Of a stretch of DNA of 64,000 bases, positions 18,738 to 28,081 are shown one piece after another. The translations under genes were made by a program, and so were the position numbers. The notes under the pieces were generated by a model. The model was not told the origin of the DNA. It searched no databases and saw only the letters and a list, made by a program, of their open reading frames with translations. Source of the stretch: Paractinoplanes durhamensis (GTDB lineage: Bacteria > Actinomycetota > Actinomycetes > Mycobacteriales > Micromonosporaceae); the NCBI RefSeq assembly GCF_016862175.1, contig NZ_BOML01000034.1, positions 87,652 to 151,651 on the forward strand, in the 5' to 3' direction. Each line of letters opens with the position of its first letter. Position 1 is the first letter of the stretch.

Positions 18738-19790
18738 ATGACGTTCGACCTGGGGCATCACGGCGACGCGGAGGTCGGCGGCGGGCTGATCGACCTGGCC
18801 GTCAACGTGCGGCACGAGCCCATGCCCGCCTGGCTGTCCGAGCCGATCGCCGCCGCGTTGACCCAGCTCAGGGCGTACCCCGATGATCGTGCGACGACCG
18901 CGGCGGTGGCGTCGAGGCACCGCCGCGACCCGGCCGAGGTGCTGCTGACGGCCGGCGCCGCCCAGGCGTTCGTCCTGCTCGCCCAGGCGTTGCGCGGTTT
19001 CCGGACGCCGGTGGTGGTGCATCCGCAGTTCACCGAGCCGGAGGCGGCCCTGCGCAATGCCGGCCACGAGGTCGGCCGGGTGCTGCTGCCGGCGGCGGAC
19101 GGTTTCCGGCTGGATGCCCGGCTGGTTCCGGAGGACGCCGACCTGGTCTTCATCGGCAACCCGACAAATCCGACATCGGTGCTGCATCCGGCCACGGAGA
19201 TCGCCAAGCTGGCCCGGCCGGGGCGGGTGCTGGTGGTCGACGAGGCATTCGCCGACATCACCTTCCGTGACGGCGCCGAGGGCGAGCCGGAGAGCCTCGC
19301 CGCGCGGACGGACCTGCCCGGCCTGGTCGTGCTGCGCAGCCTGACCAAGACCTGGGGCCTGGCCGGCCTGCGCATCGGCTACCTTCTGGGCCCGGCCGAC
19401 CTGCTGCCGAGGCTGGCCGCCGCACAGCCGCTGTGGGCCGTCTCCACCCCGGCGCTCGCCGCCGCGACCGCCTGCGCGTCACCCACCGCGATCGCCGCCG
19501 AGCGGGAGATCGCGGCCCGCGTCGCCGCCGAGCGGGACCACCTGCTGCGCCGCCTCGCGCACGTGCCGAACCTCACGGTCGCCGGCACCCCGGCGGCCTC
19601 GTTCGTCGCGGTGCGCGTCCCCGGTGCCGACAAAATCCGCCTTGAGCTGCGTGAACGTGGCTACGCCGTACGCCGTGGCGATACCTTCCCGGGGCTGGGC
19701 GCCGACTGGCTGCGGATCGCGGTGCGCGACACTGCGATCACCGATGCTTTCGTGACGACCCTGACCGATGTGATCGAGGAGCGACCGTGA
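18738..19790 (+). CDS. cobC: PLP-dependent aminotransferase-fold protein CobC (threonine-phosphate decarboxylase-like)
   Basis: A 350-residue fold-type I PLP enzyme. GNPTNPTS near residue 142, the DEAFADITF strand near 166 and the Schiff-base lysine in RSLTKTWGLAGLRIGY near 200 are visible. In cobalamin synthesis CobC/CobD-type enzymes supply aminopropanol phosphate from threonine phosphate. The actinobacterial homologue is the Rv2231c type. ATG 18738 is chosen as the family-like N-terminus; GTG 18720 is possible. The stop overlaps the GTG of cobT (GTGA). Confidence 0.88.
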   Translation: MTFDLGHHGDAEVGGGLIDLAVNVRHEPMPAWLSEPIAAALTQLRAYPDDRATTAAVASRHRRDPAEVLLTAGAAQAFVLLAQALRGFRTPVVVHPQFTEPEAALRNAGHEVGRVLLPAADGFRLDARLVPEDADLVFIGNPTNPTSVLHPATEIAKLARPGRVLVVDEAFADITFRDGAEGEPESLAARTDLPGLVVLRSLTKTWGLAGLRIGYLLGPADLLPRLAAAQPLWAVSTPALAAATACASPTAIAAEREIAARVAAERDHLLRRLAHVPNLTVAGTPAASFVAVRVPGADKIRLELRERGYAVRRGDTFPGLGADWLRIAVRDTAITDAFVTTLTDVIEERP

Positions 19791-20848
19791 CCCGCGTGAC
19801 CCTGGAGTCGACCGTGGCGGCCGTCCGGCCCGCCGACCAGCCGGCCATGGCCGCCGCCCGGGAGCTGCAGGCCCGGCTGACCAAGCCGGCCGGTTCGCTC
19901 GGCGCCCTGGAGGAGCTGTCGGTGCGCCTGGCCGGGCTGGCCGGCACCTGCCCGCCGCCGCTGCCGTCGCCGGCCGCGGTTGCGGTCTTCGCCGGCGACC
20001 ACGGTGTGCACGCGCAGGGGGTCTCGCCCTGGCCGCAGGAGGTCACCGCACAGATGGCGCTCAACTTCCTGGCCGGCGGCGCGGTGGTCAACGCGTTCGC
20101 CCGCCAGGCCGGCGCGTCGGTGACCGTGGTCGACGTCGGCGTGGCGACGCCACTTCCGGAGGGCACCGACCTGATCGAGGCCAACGTCCGCCGCGGCACC
20201 CTGGACATGACGGTCGAGCCGGCCCTGACCCGCGACGAGGCCCGGCAGGCCGTCGAGACCGGCATCCGGGTTGCCGAGGAGATGCTTGAAGCGGGTGCGA
20301 AATGCCTGCTCACCGGCGACATGGGCATCGCCAACACGACCCCGGCCGCGGCCCTGATCGCCGCGTTCACCGGCTGCACGGCCGAGCAGGCGACCGGTCG
20401 CGGCACCGGCATCGACGACGCCACGCACGCCCACAAGATCACCGTGGTGGCCGCCGCGCTGGAGCGGCACGCCCCCGACCCCGCCGACCCGCTCGGTGTC
20501 CTGGCCACGGTCGGCGGTCTCGAGCACGCCGCCATCGCCGGTTTCATCCTGGCAGCCGCCGCCCACCGGGTCCCGGTGATCGTCGACGGCGTGATCGCCG
20601 CCTCCGGTGCCCTCGCCGCCGCCGCGTTCGCGCCGGACGCGATCGCCGCCATGGTCGCCGGTCACCTGTCGGCCGAGCCGGGCGCTGCCGTGGCACTTGC
20701 CCACCTCGACCTCGAACCGCTTCTCGACCTCGGCATGCGCCTGGGCGAGGGCAGCGGTGCGGTCCTCGCCCTGCCGGTCGTCGCGGCGGCCGTGCGGGTG
20801 CTGCACGAGGTCGCCACGTTCGACTCGGCGGGAGTGTCGGAGAAATGA
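19787..20848 (+). CDS. cobT: nicotinate-nucleotide--dimethylbenzimidazole phosphoribosyltransferase CobT
   Basis: Makes alpha-ribazole phosphate from dimethylbenzimidazole and NaMN for the lower ligand of cobalamin. The 353-residue protein has the normal length and shows KPAGSLG near 27, FAGDHGVHAQGVS near 66, GDMGIANTTPAA near 180, and the catalytic glutamate in RLGEGSGA (Glu321). Start GTG 19787 overlaps the cobC stop, and the cobA start overlaps its stop, so all three are translationally coupled. Confidence 0.95.
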   Translation: MTRVTLESTVAAVRPADQPAMAAARELQARLTKPAGSLGALEELSVRLAGLAGTCPPPLPSPAAVAVFAGDHGVHAQGVSPWPQEVTAQMALNFLAGGAVVNAFARQAGASVTVVDVGVATPLPEGTDLIEANVRRGTLDMTVEPALTRDEARQAVETGIRVAEEMLEAGAKCLLTGDMGIANTTPAAALIAAFTGCTAEQATGRGTGIDDATHAHKITVVAAALERHAPDPADPLGVLATVGGLEHAAIAGFILAAAAHRVPVIVDGVIAASGALAAAAFAPDAIAAMVAGHLSAEPGAAVALAHLDLEPLLDLGMRLGEGSGAVLALPVVAAAVRVLHEVATFDSAGVSEK

Positions 20849-22032
20849 GTCTCTATCCGTTGGCGCTGCGGCTGACCGACCGGCGGGTTCTCGTGGTCGG
20901 CGGTGGCGCGGTGGCCACCCGGCGGGTGCCGGCGCTGCTCGCGGCGGGTGCCCGGGTGGAGATCGTCGCGCCCGAGCTGACCCCGTTCCTGCGCGGGCAC
21001 GTCGACGCCGGCCGGATCGCCTGGCACGAGCGACGGTTCGCGCCGGCCGACGTCGACGGCGCCTGGCTGGTGCAGGTGGCGATCGACGACCCCGCCGCGG
21101 CCGCCGAGGTCTCCGCCGCCGCCGAAGAGCAAAGAATTTATTGCGTACGGGCGGACGACCGCGACGCGGCTACCGCGTGGACCCCGGCCGTGACCCGGCA
21201 CGGGCAGGTCACCGTGGCGGTCACCGACGGGGGTGACCGCCGCCGGGCGATGGCCGTCCGCGACCTGGTCGCCGCCGCCCTGGAGGCCGCACCGCCGGCC
21301 GCGGCCGAGCACAAGGGCGTGGCCCTGGTCGGCGCCGGCCCCGGCGACCCCGAGCTGATCACCGTGAAGGGCCGCCGCCTGCTGGCCGCCGCCGACGTGG
21401 TGGTGGCCGACCGGCTCATCCCCGGCCTGCTGCTCGGCGAGCTGCGCCCGGACGTGGAGCTGGTCGACGCGGCCAAGATCCCGTACGGCCCGGCCGCCGC
21501 CCAGGAGGAGATCAACCGCATCCTGGTCGAGCGCGCGCTCGAGGGAAAGTTCGTGGTGCGGCTCAAGGGCGGCGACCCGTACGTCTTCGGCCGCGGCGGC
21601 GAGGAGGCCATCGCCTGCGCCGCCGCCGGCGTCCCGGTCCTGGTCGTGCCCGGGGTGACCAGCTCGATCGCGGCACCCGCGCTGGCCGGCATCCCGGTCA
21701 CCCACCGCGGCATCGCGCACGAGTTCACGGTGGTCTCCGGCCACGTCCCGCCGGACAGCGCGCAGTCGCTGGTCGACTGGCCGGCGCTGGGCCGGCTGCG
21801 CGGCACGATCGTGGTGATGATGGGCCTGAAGAACCTGCCGAAGATCGCGGCCCGGCTGATCGCCGAGGGCCGCCCGGCGGACACCCCGGTGGCCGTGGTG
21901 CAGGAGGGCTCGACGCCCGATCAGCGCTCGTTGCGCAGCACGCTCGGTGCGGTCGCCGAGGACGCCGCGGCGGCGGGTCTGCGCCCACCGGCCACGGTCG
22001 TCATCGGTGATGTCGTGTCAGCCCTCGACTGA
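20845..22032 (+). CDS. cobA: uroporphyrinogen-III C-methyltransferase with N-terminal precorrin-2 dehydrogenase-like domain
   Basis: A 395-residue CysG-like fusion. The N-terminal Rossmann domain (VLVVGGGAVATRR at about 15-27) resembles the precorrin-2 dehydrogenase/ferrochelatase part. From about residue 155 the SUMT domain shows VGAGPGDPELIT, GDPYVFGRGGEE, VPGVTSS and PVTHRG. It makes precorrin-2, the branch point to sirohaem and cobalamin. It is shorter than E. coli CysG (457 residues) because the linker/dimerisation domain is reduced, so ferrochelatase activity is uncertain. The stop runs 15 bases into the convergent otsA gene. Confidence 0.92.
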   Translation: MSLYPLALRLTDRRVLVVGGGAVATRRVPALLAAGARVEIVAPELTPFLRGHVDAGRIAWHERRFAPADVDGAWLVQVAIDDPAAAAEVSAAAEEQRIYCVRADDRDAATAWTPAVTRHGQVTVAVTDGGDRRRAMAVRDLVAAALEAAPPAAAEHKGVALVGAGPGDPELITVKGRRLLAAADVVVADRLIPGLLLGELRPDVELVDAAKIPYGPAAAQEEINRILVERALEGKFVVRLKGGDPYVFGRGGEEAIACAAAGVPVLVVPGVTSSIAAPALAGIPVTHRGIAHEFTVVSGHVPPDSAQSLVDWPALGRLRGTIVVMMGLKNLPKIAARLIAEGRPADTPVAVVQEGSTPDQRSLRSTLGAVAEDAAAAGLRPPATVVIGDVVSALD

Positions 22033-23460
22033 CTCGTCCACCTTCTCCTCGTCGGTTTCGGCCGTCTCGCCGGAGGCGGTGGCGAGCTCGTCGAGGAAGG
22101 CGCGGGCCCACTCGGCGACATCGTGCTGCCGCAGGTGTCGCTGCATGACCCGCATCCGCCGCTTGAGCTCGGCCGGCTCGGCCGCGACCGACCGCAGCAG
22201 GGCGTCCTTGACCCCGTCCGGGTCGTGCGGGTTGCACAGGAACGCCTGCTTCAGCTCGGTGGCCGCGCCGGCGAACTCGCTGAGCACCAGCGCACCGCCG
22301 GTGTCGGCCCGGCACGCCACATATTCCTTGGCGACCAGGTTCATGCCGTCGCGCAGCGGGGTCACCATCATGACGTCGGCCGCCACATACATCGCGGCCA
22401 GCTCCTGCCGCGAGTACGACTGGTGGAGGTAGTGGACGGCGGGGACGCCGACCCGCGCGAACTCGCCGTTGATCCGGCCGACCTCGCGCTCGACCTTGAC
22501 CCGCAGCGTCTGGTAGTGCTCGACGCGCTCCCGGCTCGGCGTGGCCACCTGCACCATCACCGCGTCGCCGACCTTGAGCTTGCCGTCGGCCAGCAGCTCG
22601 CGGAACGCCTTGAGGCGCAGCTCGATGCCCTTGGTGTAATCGAGCCGGTCGACGCCGAGGATCACCGTCTTCGGGTCGCCCAGCTCGGCGCGGATCTGCT
22701 TGGCCCGGGCCTGCACGGCCGGGTCGGCCGCCATCCGCTCCATCTCGCGGGTGTCGATGCTGATCGGGAACGCGCCCGCCTTGACCTTGCGGCCGTCGAC
22801 CTGGATCGACTGGCCCTCGTAGCGCAGGCCGAGCAGGTGCCGGGCGAGCCGGACGAAGTTCTGCGCCGCGAGTCGCTGCTGGAAACCGACCAGGTCGGCG
22901 CCGAGCAGGCCGCGCAGCACCTCGGCGCGGAACGGCATCTGCATGAACAGCTCGATCGGCGGGAACGGGATGTGCAGGAAGAACCCGATCTTCAGATCGG
23001 GGCGCAGCTCGCGCAGCATGGCCGGGACCAGCTGCAGCTGGTAGTCCTGCACCCAGACGGTGGCGCCGTCCTCGGCCACCTCGGCCGCCGCCTCGGCGAA
23101 CCGCTGGTTGACGATCCGGTAGGCCTCGCGCCAGCGCCTCTTGTACACCGGGGTCTCGACGGCGTCGTGGTAGAGCGGCCAGATCGTCGCGTTCGACTGG
23201 CCCTCGTAGTAGCGCTCCAGCTCCTCGGCGCTCAGCGACACCGGGTGGATGTTGATGCCTTCGAGCTCGAACGGCTCGGGGGCCTCGCCGGTGCCACCGG
23301 CCCACCCGATCCAGGTGCCGCCGTGCTCGGTGAGCACGGGATGCAGTGCGGTGACCAGCCCACCCGGACTCGTGCGCCACTGGCGCTCCCCGTCCGGGGT
23401 GGTGACCTCATCGACAGGCAGACGGTTGGCGACAACGACGAAGGAACTTCGTTCGGCCAC
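22018..23460 (-). CDS. otsA: alpha,alpha-trehalose-phosphate synthase
   Basis: A 480-residue GT20 enzyme that joins UDP- or GDP-glucose to glucose 6-phosphate, the first step of trehalose synthesis. It starts SSFVVVANRLPVDE, and shows WIGWAGG near 50, VWVQDYQLQLVP near 130, HIPFPP near 152, GVDRLDYTKGI near 270, and TPLRDGMNLVAKEYVAC near 365. Start GTG 23460 is chosen because GGAGGTG precedes it by about 7 bases. The C-terminal 20 residues are acidic. No trehalose phosphatase gene is nearby. Confidence 0.95.
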   Translation of the reverse strand: MAERSSFVVVANRLPVDEVTTPDGERQWRTSPGGLVTALHPVLTEHGGTWIGWAGGTGEAPEPFELEGINIHPVSLSAEELERYYEGQSNATIWPLYHDAVETPVYKRRWREAYRIVNQRFAEAAAEVAEDGATVWVQDYQLQLVPAMLRELRPDLKIGFFLHIPFPPIELFMQMPFRAEVLRGLLGADLVGFQQRLAAQNFVRLARHLLGLRYEGQSIQVDGRKVKAGAFPISIDTREMERMAADPAVQARAKQIRAELGDPKTVILGVDRLDYTKGIELRLKAFRELLADGKLKVGDAVMVQVATPSRERVEHYQTLRVKVEREVGRINGEFARVGVPAVHYLHQSYSRQELAAMYVAADVMMVTPLRDGMNLVAKEYVACRADTGGALVLSEFAGAATELKQAFLCNPHDPDGVKDALLRSVAAEPAELKRRMRVMQRHLRQHDVAEWARAFLDELATASGETAETDEEKVDESVEG

Positions 23461-23586
23461 GCTGAGTGCACCTCCGGGTCGATTTTGTTCCCGCCCCGAG
23501 CCTACTGTGCGTAGTAGCCCGGGGCGCGCCCAGTGTGGGGACAGCTGAGATGGACCTGGATGGCTGCCGGGTGCCATTCTGGGCGC

Positions 23587-24138
23587 GTGACACCGTCCGA
23601 CGATCTTTCCCCGCGCAGGCGGCCGATTTTCTTTCCTGTGGTCATTGCCACCGTATTTCTCACGATCATCGGCATGACCTCCGGCTTCGTGCTGGGCGAG
23701 CGGCACCGGGACCGGTTGCGGGCAGCGCAGGTGACCACCACGACGGGTGGGTTCAACCCCGATCCGGAAGAGACGGGCTCGCCGGAGCCGTCCGGCCCGA
23801 GTTGCCCGGACGAAACGATCCAGATGGCGACCAAGCTGAATTTGCCGAGCGACCTGTACCAGATTTTCAAGATCGTTACGAAGAACGGGACCACCGTCTG
23901 GATCTGCCAGGACGGCGCCGGCTCGCTGTATTACCAGTCGAAGACCGGCGGGGTCGACGAGCCGCTCGTGCAGGGTGAAAACGGACTTTTCCTGTCGCAG
24001 GTGATTCGCGAGGGCGACCGCGAATACCTGGCCACCGCGGCCAACGGCAACCGCTTCGTGGTCAACGAGAAGCAGCTCGAGGTGCACTTCGCCGCATCGG
24101 GCAAGACCCAGGTGAACGCCGTGGAAACGGTCGGCTGA
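23587..24138 (+). CDS. hypothetical single-pass membrane protein
   Basis: A 183-residue protein, family not recognised. One transmembrane helix near residues 15-37 (FFPVVIATVFLTIIGMTSG) follows a short basic N-terminus, then a Thr/Gly/Pro linker and an extracellular domain of about 120 residues with two cysteines (PSCPDET, WICQDG). Start GTG 23587 is chosen because it puts a short charged leader before the helix. It is divergent from otsA and precedes ettA by 122 bases. Confidence 0.65.
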   Translation: MTPSDDLSPRRRPIFFPVVIATVFLTIIGMTSGFVLGERHRDRLRAAQVTTTTGGFNPDPEETGSPEPSGPSCPDETIQMATKLNLPSDLYQIFKIVTKNGTTVWICQDGAGSLYYQSKTGGVDEPLVQGENGLFLSQVIREGDREYLATAANGNRFVVNEKQLEVHFAASGKTQVNAVETVG

Positions 24139-24260
24139 GGGAATCCGTACCCGCCGGACGGGGTTGTCTGAGGTGGCCGGGAGGCGACCTGGAAAGATTG
24201 CCCCTGGCATTCGGCACTCGGCCGGTTTAAGAAATCACGATCACGGAGGTAGGGCGCACC

Positions 24261-25929
<1,669 letters not shown>

Positions 25930-25937
<8 letters not shown>

Positions 25938-26340
25938 GTTTGTCACCGATGTGCCCGTGCGCTGGTCCGACATGGACGCGTACGGGCACGTCAACAACGC
26001 ACGCTTCCTCACGCTCTACGAGGAGGCGCGCGTCGAGATGTTCTTCGTGGGAGCCCGCAAGCACGGCCTGGGCTCCTTCGAGGAGGGCATCGTGATCGCC
26101 CGGCACGAGATCGACTATCTGCGGCCGGTCGACTACGGCGACCCGGTGCGCATCGAGATGTGGATCGCCAAGGTGCGGGCCGCGTCGTTCACCGTCGCGT
26201 ACGAGCTGTTCGACGACGGCGTGCTGGCCGGCCGGGCGAAGTCGGTCTGCGTTCCGTACAACCTGGCCAACGGCCACCCGCGCCGGCTCAGCGAGGCCGA
26301 GCTCGCCTTCCTGGAGCCCTACCGCGAGTCGTCGGAATGA
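25930..26340 (+). CDS. acyl-CoA thioesterase (4HBT hotdog fold)
   Basis: A 136-residue hotdog-fold thioesterase of the YbgC/4-hydroxybenzoyl-CoA type. The catalytic-loop signature WSDMDAYGHVNNARFL begins near residue 12 and includes the conserved Asp. Such enzymes release CoA from short or aromatic acyl-CoAs. GTG 25930 lies within the end of ettA (8-base overlap), and its stop forms an ATGA overlap with the first of three repeated ATG codons, so translation probably runs on into the next gene. Confidence 0.88.
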
Positions 26341-26378
26341 GCGAGCCCGCATGAGCGAGTCTGCATGAGCGAGCACGG
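26337..26378 (+). repeat. 14-bp tandem repeat creating a chain of coupled mini-ORFs
   Basis: Three copies of ATGAGCGAGNNNGC-type sequence start at 26337, 26351 and 26365. Copy 1 encodes M-S-E-P-A then TGA, copy 2 M-S-E-S-A then TGA, and each TGA overlaps the next ATG (ATGA). The third ATG opens the 219-codon gene. The first ATG overlaps the thioesterase stop. Confidence 0.9.
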
Positions 26379-27024
26379 CCTGCTCGGGGTGCCCGACGCC
26401 GGAGCCTTCCTGGCCCGGCTGACCAGGCTCGACCCGGGTGCGCCGGTGCGGTTGCGCGGCGCGTCCGGGCGCACCGCGCTCTGGGCCCGGCTGCCGTGGG
26501 ACGTGCTGGTCACCCGCGAGGTGGCCGGCCGTGGCCCGGACGACGCCACGGTGTCCGCGTCCGAGCTGCTGGCGGTGCTGGCCAAGGGCGGCGATCGACT
26601 GCCTGCGCGCCGTGACGCGCAGTGGCGCTGGCCGTTGCCACCGCCCGCGAGCGAAACGGTGGAGTCGGTGTCCGCGGCGGAGCTGACCCGGCTGGCCACC
26701 GCGGCGGCCGGCACCCTGCGGGAGGTCTCGGCGGGCGGCCTGGCCGGCCGGGCGGTGGGTCAGCGGGCGGTGCGCGACGCACTGCTCGACCACGTCGCTC
26801 TCGTTGTGACACTCGCGGGTGGCCAGTCGGTGGAGGTGTCACAACGCCTCGTTCAGGCGATCTCCCGAATGGGTTTCCTCGGCCCGGAGGGTGCGGACGT
26901 GCCGGATACTCGAGTCAGAGTGGCCGGACGCTGGGTGGGACTCTCCGCACCATATGGAGTTGCCTGGCTACAGACCGTCAGTAAATTGACCGTTGTGCCC
27001 ATAGGGAGTCACCCGAAAGGGTGA
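26365..27024 (+). CDS. conserved hypothetical protein (Rv2474c-like position)
   Basis: A 219-residue soluble protein, function unknown. It has no signal peptide or membrane helix; Ala/Leu/Arg-rich helices dominate (SASELLAVLAKGG, VSQRLVQAISRMGFLGPEG) and the C-terminus has a beta-like VRVAGRWVGLSAPYG. By length and position after the ettA and thioesterase genes it corresponds to M. tuberculosis Rv2474c as I remember it. ATG 26365 is the third of the repeated start codons. The last six codons overlap a TCACCC-GAAA-GGGTGA hairpin (27009-27024) that includes the stop. Confidence 0.75.
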   Translation: MSEHGLLGVPDAGAFLARLTRLDPGAPVRLRGASGRTALWARLPWDVLVTREVAGRGPDDATVSASELLAVLAKGGDRLPARRDAQWRWPLPPPASETVESVSAAELTRLATAAAGTLREVSAGGLAGRAVGQRAVRDALLDHVALVVTLAGGQSVEVSQRLVQAISRMGFLGPEGADVPDTRVRVAGRWVGLSAPYGVAWLQTVSKLTVVPIGSHPKG

Positions 27025-27156
27025 TGCCGTATCGGACGTCCGGTCGCGCCCTCCGGTTGGGGGGATGACCTCCGCGACCTGTACGGGTACCGTCGGCCCT
27101 CGGATCCAGTTCGCTACGTCCGGCGGTGGGTCTGCTGGGGAGTGAGGTGCGCAACG

Positions 27157-27738
27157 ATGCCGTGGTGGTCATGGCGTCCGGGTTCGGCCGCGGGCAACGC
27201 GCCGGATTCTGATAGCGGTTCGGCGGTGCGGAGCACCGTTCGCGTCGGGGTTCCCGCTCAGCGGGAGCCGAGCCGAGTGGTTGTTCCGGCCGACGCGGTC
27301 AAGTCCGAAGAGTCCGAGCAGATCGCTCCGGTGACGCTGGCGCGCATCGGCAAGGCGCTCGACATGCTCGACATCCGGTTCCTCGCCGACGGCGGCGGCA
27401 GCCTGCTGGCGATGTGGGAGCGGCACGCGGTGCTGTTCACCCTCGAGGGCCCCGACGACGAGATCCTCGTGATGCGGGCCCGCCCGCACGCCACGGTCCC
27501 GCCGGACTGGGCCGACCGCGCCTACCGCGTGGTAAACGAGTGGAACCACACCCGCCGCTTCTGCAAGGCCTACGTAGGCGACCCAACAGAACGAGGCCAA
27601 CTCCCGATCTACGCCGAGCTGCAGGTCCCGCTGGCAGCCGGAGCCCACGACGCCTTGGTAGTGGAAATGCTGGACTGCGGAGCAGCAGTAGCAACAAGCT
27701 TCGTGGACTGGCTACACGACGAGGGAGCCCTGCTCTAA
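27157..27738 (+). CDS. YbjN domain-containing protein
   Basis: A 193-residue protein whose residues 50-190 match the YbjN/type III secretion chaperone-like fold (LARIGKALDMLDIRFLADGGG, YRVVNEWNHTRRFCKAYV). The N-terminal 45 residues are low-complexity. Actinobacterial YbjN proteins are cytoplasmic and poorly understood; E. coli YbjN affects motility and stress responses. ATG 27157 has GAGGTG 8 bases upstream; GTG 27142 is an alternative. Codons after about 27,540 shift to A-ending forms (GTA, CCA, ACA, GAA, CGA, GCA), unlike the rest of the gene. Confidence 0.8.
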   Translation: MPWWSWRPGSAAGNAPDSDSGSAVRSTVRVGVPAQREPSRVVVPADAVKSEESEQIAPVTLARIGKALDMLDIRFLADGGGSLLAMWERHAVLFTLEGPDDEILVMRARPHATVPPDWADRAYRVVNEWNHTRRFCKAYVGDPTERGQLPIYAELQVPLAAGAHDALVVEMLDCGAAVATSFVDWLHDEGALL

Positions 27739-27851
27739 CCACCCCCGAGGGGCCGCAACCCCCGCAGCTTGGTGTTGACGTGCCCGCCCAGCCCGGGACC
27801 CACGGGTTACTTGGTGTCCTAGTTTTCTGGGGTGCCCCGACTCAGTGAACT

Positions 27852-27966
27852 GCCCGCGATTGCCCCGTTGATGAGCAGAGAACCGATTTTCTGACGCCGC
27901 GCTCTTTCTTTTGCGGGGGCAGAAAATCGGCTCTCTGCTCATCAACTCTCAGGGGCAATCGCGGGC
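27852..27966. repeat. large imperfect palindrome (42-bp arms)
   Basis: Arm 1 (27852-27893) pairs with arm 2 (27920-27966). The outer 15 bases (GCCCGCGATTGCCCC with its complement at 27952-27966) are perfect; the inner 27 bases (27867-27893 with 27920-27946) have one mismatch. A 5-base bulge TCTCA (27947-27951) interrupts only the right arm. The spacer is 26 bases. No open frame, T-tract or terminal duplication was seen. It could be a MITE-like element, a bidirectional terminator or a structured RNA. Confidence 0.9.
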
Positions 27967-28011
27967 TGAGCGAAGCGAGGCCAGCCAGCTCAGCAGCCGT
28001 GTGCAACCACC

Positions 28012-28077
28012 CCAGCCAAGCACCCGGCGAGCGCGCCCCCCAGCCCAGCCAAGCACCCGGTAAGCGCGCCACCCAGC
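28012..28077. repeat. 33-bp direct duplication
   Basis: Copies 28012-28044 and 28045-28077 begin CCAGCCAAGCACCCGG and differ at three positions. They abut the 3' end of the beta-propeller gene and have no spacer, so they are not a CRISPR unit. Likely a slippage duplication. Confidence 0.8.
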
Positions 28078-28081
28078 CCGA

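Larger units (their letters stand above)
27739..28081. other. 343-bp intergenic region without a gene
   Basis: Convergent space between the YbjN gene and the beta-propeller gene. It contains a small GGGG-CCGCAA-CCCC hairpin just after the YbjN stop, the large inverted repeat at 27852-27966 and a 33-bp direct duplication at 28012-28077. Open frames across it are arginine/alanine-rich without ribosome sites and I see no gene. Confidence 0.7.

Noticed and set aside
23430..23460. LexA box near the otsA start (GAAC-TTC-GTTC)
   Set aside because: The centre is 3 bases rather than the 4 required by the SOS consensus, and otsA has no link to DNA damage.
27009..27024. Riboswitch or terminator at the TCACCC-GAAA-GGGTGA hairpin
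   Set aside because: The stem has only 6 bp, no T-tract and no conserved core I recognise; it is kept only as a note on the gene end.
28012..28077. CRISPR repeat-spacer pair
   Set aside because: Only two abutting 33-bp copies without spacers and no cas genes in the window.
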